Assembly: GCA_024643445.1 (NCBI GenBank)
Contig: JAHEMX010000158.1
Coordinates: 1-7,719 of the forward strand
Source of the DNA: Desulfobulbaceae bacterium
GTDB lineage: Bacteria; Desulfobacterota; Desulfobulbia; Desulfobulbales; Desulfocapsaceae
Direction of reading: 5' to 3'
Length of the DNA stretch: 7,719 bases
Part shown: piece after piece, positions 6,491-7,719 of the stretch
How the letters are laid out: each line of letters opens with the position of its first letter
How positions within the stretch are numbered: position 1 is the first letter of the stretch
Program-made: the position numbers and the translations under genes
The notes under the pieces: generated by a model
What the model was told of the DNA's origin: nothing
The model's input: the letters and a program-made list of their open reading frames with translations, nothing else
The model's database searches: none

Positions 6491-7719
6491 GCAAGCCGCC
6501 CGCCTCCTTGTCTGTCTTCTGCTGCTGTTGTTCTTCCCCTTCTCGGCCTGGGGTGAAAGCGGGACGTGGGGAGCAATGTTTCTGCACGAGTTTGGGCAGT
6601 TTGGCGCAGATGCAACAAACCGTCTTGTCCTTATCGCGGCTATCGCCGGCGCGACATTTATCAGTGAGGATCTCGCCTGTATCGGAGCCGGTCTGCTCGC
6701 CGCACGGTCAATCATTACGCCCTTTGAAGCGGTCGCAGCAAGTGCGGTCGGTATCTATGTCGGTGATATCCTGCTCTATCTCCTCGGCTATTTCCTGGGC
6801 ATCGGCGCCCTCAATCGTGCGCCGCTGAAGTACCTGGTCAGTGCCAGGAGGGTTGTTCAGTGTCAACGGCTGTTTCAAAGAAGAGGGATGGTCCTTGTTT
6901 TCATGAGCCGGTTTCTTCCCGGGACCAGGACCGCGACCTTTATCACCGCCGGTCTGGCCCGGGTGAACCTGGTCAGGCTTCTGCTTGTCTTCGGTCTTGC
7001 CGTTGCGCTGTGGACACCGGTTCTTGTCCTTGGCGCGATGCTGATAGGACAGCCGATGGCGCATTATGTCGAGCTCTACTCCTCCTATGCGCTCTGGCTG
7101 TTTATCGGTCTGCTGTTTGGTATCTATTTCATCAGCCGGCTCATCGTGCCGCTGTTCACCTGGCGGGGCAGGAGACTCGCGCTCAGCAGGTGTAAACGGT
7201 TGATGCGCTGGGAGTACTGGCCTTACTACGTGACAAACGCGGTTACCTTCCTTTATGTGTTTTACCTGGGCTGCGTCCGCTATAAAGCGATGACCCTGTT
7301 TACCGTGGTCAATCCGGCGATTAAACCGGACAGCGGTTTTATCGGGGAGCGCAAGAGTGAAATTTTAAGCGGCTTGCCGCAGGAATCGGTTGGCCGCTGG
7401 CAGCTTGTCGATGGATCCCTCCCCCTGGCCGACAAAGGCGAGGCGGTCACCTTGTTTATAGCCGGGCATAAACTCGATTTTCCCGTTGTTCTCAAACCGG
7501 ACCGGGGGCAGCGGGGCCAGGGTGTCGCCATTTGTCACGGGAAAGAGGAAGTCGAGGCGTGGCTTGAGGCTGCCTGCCACGATTTTATTGTTATGGAATT
7601 CCTGTCTGGCGAAGAGTTCGGCCTGTTTTATTACCGGTATCCGGCATCTGCAGAAGGGTGCATCTTCAGTATTACCCGGAAGAAGCTCATTTCCGTCATC
7701 GGCGATGGCCGTCACACCC
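6483..7719 (+). CDS. DedA/TVP38-type membrane domain fused to ATP-grasp ligase domain (3' end outside window)
   Basis: An open frame of 412 codons runs off the right edge. GTG 6483 overlaps the end of the NRDE gene by 8 bases; AGGTTGAG lies just upstream. Residues 5-23 form a hydrophobic signal or anchor ending SAWGES. Residues about 47-225 form a DedA/TVP38/VTT-like membrane domain, with ISEDLACIGAGLLAARS (60-76) and the family's F-x-x-R-F-x-P-x-x-R pattern in FMSRFLPGTRT (140-150). More hydrophobic segments lie at about 164-188, 203-225 and 246-264. From about 272 (LFTVVNPAIKPDSGFIGERK) an ATP-grasp domain begins. It shows FPVVLKPDRGQRGQGVAI (333-350), giving the nucleotide-binding lysine K338 and glycine-rich loop, then FIVMEFLSGEEFGLFYYR (368-385). 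ATP-grasp enzymes join a carboxylate to an amine or thiol through an acyl phosphate. The substrate is unknown, and the remaining catalytic part is outside the window. Confidence 0.85.
   Translation, partial: MPKQAARLLVCLLLLLFFPFSAWGESGTWGAMFLHEFGQFGADATNRLVLIAAIAGATFISEDLACIGAGLLAARSIITPFEAVAASAVGIYVGDILLYLLGYFLGIGALNRAPLKYLVSARRVVQCQRLFQRRGMVLVFMSRFLPGTRTATFITAGLARVNLVRLLLVFGLAVALWTPVLVLGAMLIGQPMAHYVELYSSYALWLFIGLLFGIYFISRLIVPLFTWRGRRLALSRCKRLMRWEYWPYYVTNAVTFLYVFYLGCVRYKAMTLFTVVNPAIKPDSGFIGERKSEILSGLPQESVGRWQLVDGSLPLADKGEAVTLFIAGHKLDFPVVLKPDRGQRGQGVAICHGKEEVEAWLEAACHDFIVMEFLSGEEFGLFYYRYPASAEGCIFSITRKKLISVIGDGRHT

Noticed and set aside
6331..7195. Plus-strand frames at 6331-6828 and 6860-7195.
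   Set aside because: They are out-of-frame readings of the DedA/ATP-grasp fusion, whose frame from 6483 gives the recognisable domains.
1..7719. CRISPR array, tRNA, rRNA or defence system.
   Set aside because: No regularly spaced repeats, no cloverleaf or rRNA-like stretch and no defence-type protein families were seen.

Overview
The window reads as a chromosomal segment of a Gram-negative bacterium. A Desulfobacterota-type host (Desulfobulbales or Desulfuromonadales) is my best guess. That guess rests only on the look of the proteins (an E. coli-type PntAB, a VKOR-like protein, a DedA-type/ATP-grasp fusion) and on a palindrome with a GGGACAGTATACTTAATT core that I remember from such genomes. 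It is not a taxonomic proof.

Left part (1-921): the 5' end of a minus-strand gene for a VKOR-like membrane protein leaves the window at base 1. Divergent from it, a small exported protein (337-771) has a signal peptide and two related half-repeats, with a plausible promoter at 187-217. Downstream, between this gene and the convergent pnt operon, lies a striking 60-base near-perfect palindrome (837-896).

Centre (922-3951): the two-gene operon pntA-pntB on the minus strand encodes the membrane-bound, proton-translocating NAD(P) transhydrogenase, with both subunits full length. The pntB ribosome binding site overlaps the pntA stop codon. A 10-bp inverted repeat sits 41 bases upstream of the pntA start. 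The stretch 3952-4285 has no convincing gene but holds a decayed copy of the palindrome arm (4037-4055) and a candidate promoter (4187-4216).

Right part (4286-7719): a plus-strand series of an unrecognised polytopic membrane protein, a DinB-fold putative metalloprotein, an NRDE/TANGO2-family protein and a large fusion protein. The fusion has an N-terminal DedA/TVP38-type membrane domain and a C-terminal ATP-grasp ligase domain; it runs off the right edge with at least 412 codons. The last three genes are tightly packed (2-base gap, then 8-base overlap) and are probably translationally coupled. The leader before the DinB gene contains a 15-codon ORF, a stem-loop and a run of seven T.

The most interesting items are the DedA/ATP-grasp fusion and its coupling to DinB and NRDE proteins, and the palindrome with its degenerate second copy. 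None of these is proven to be a new system. The pnt operon is ordinary.
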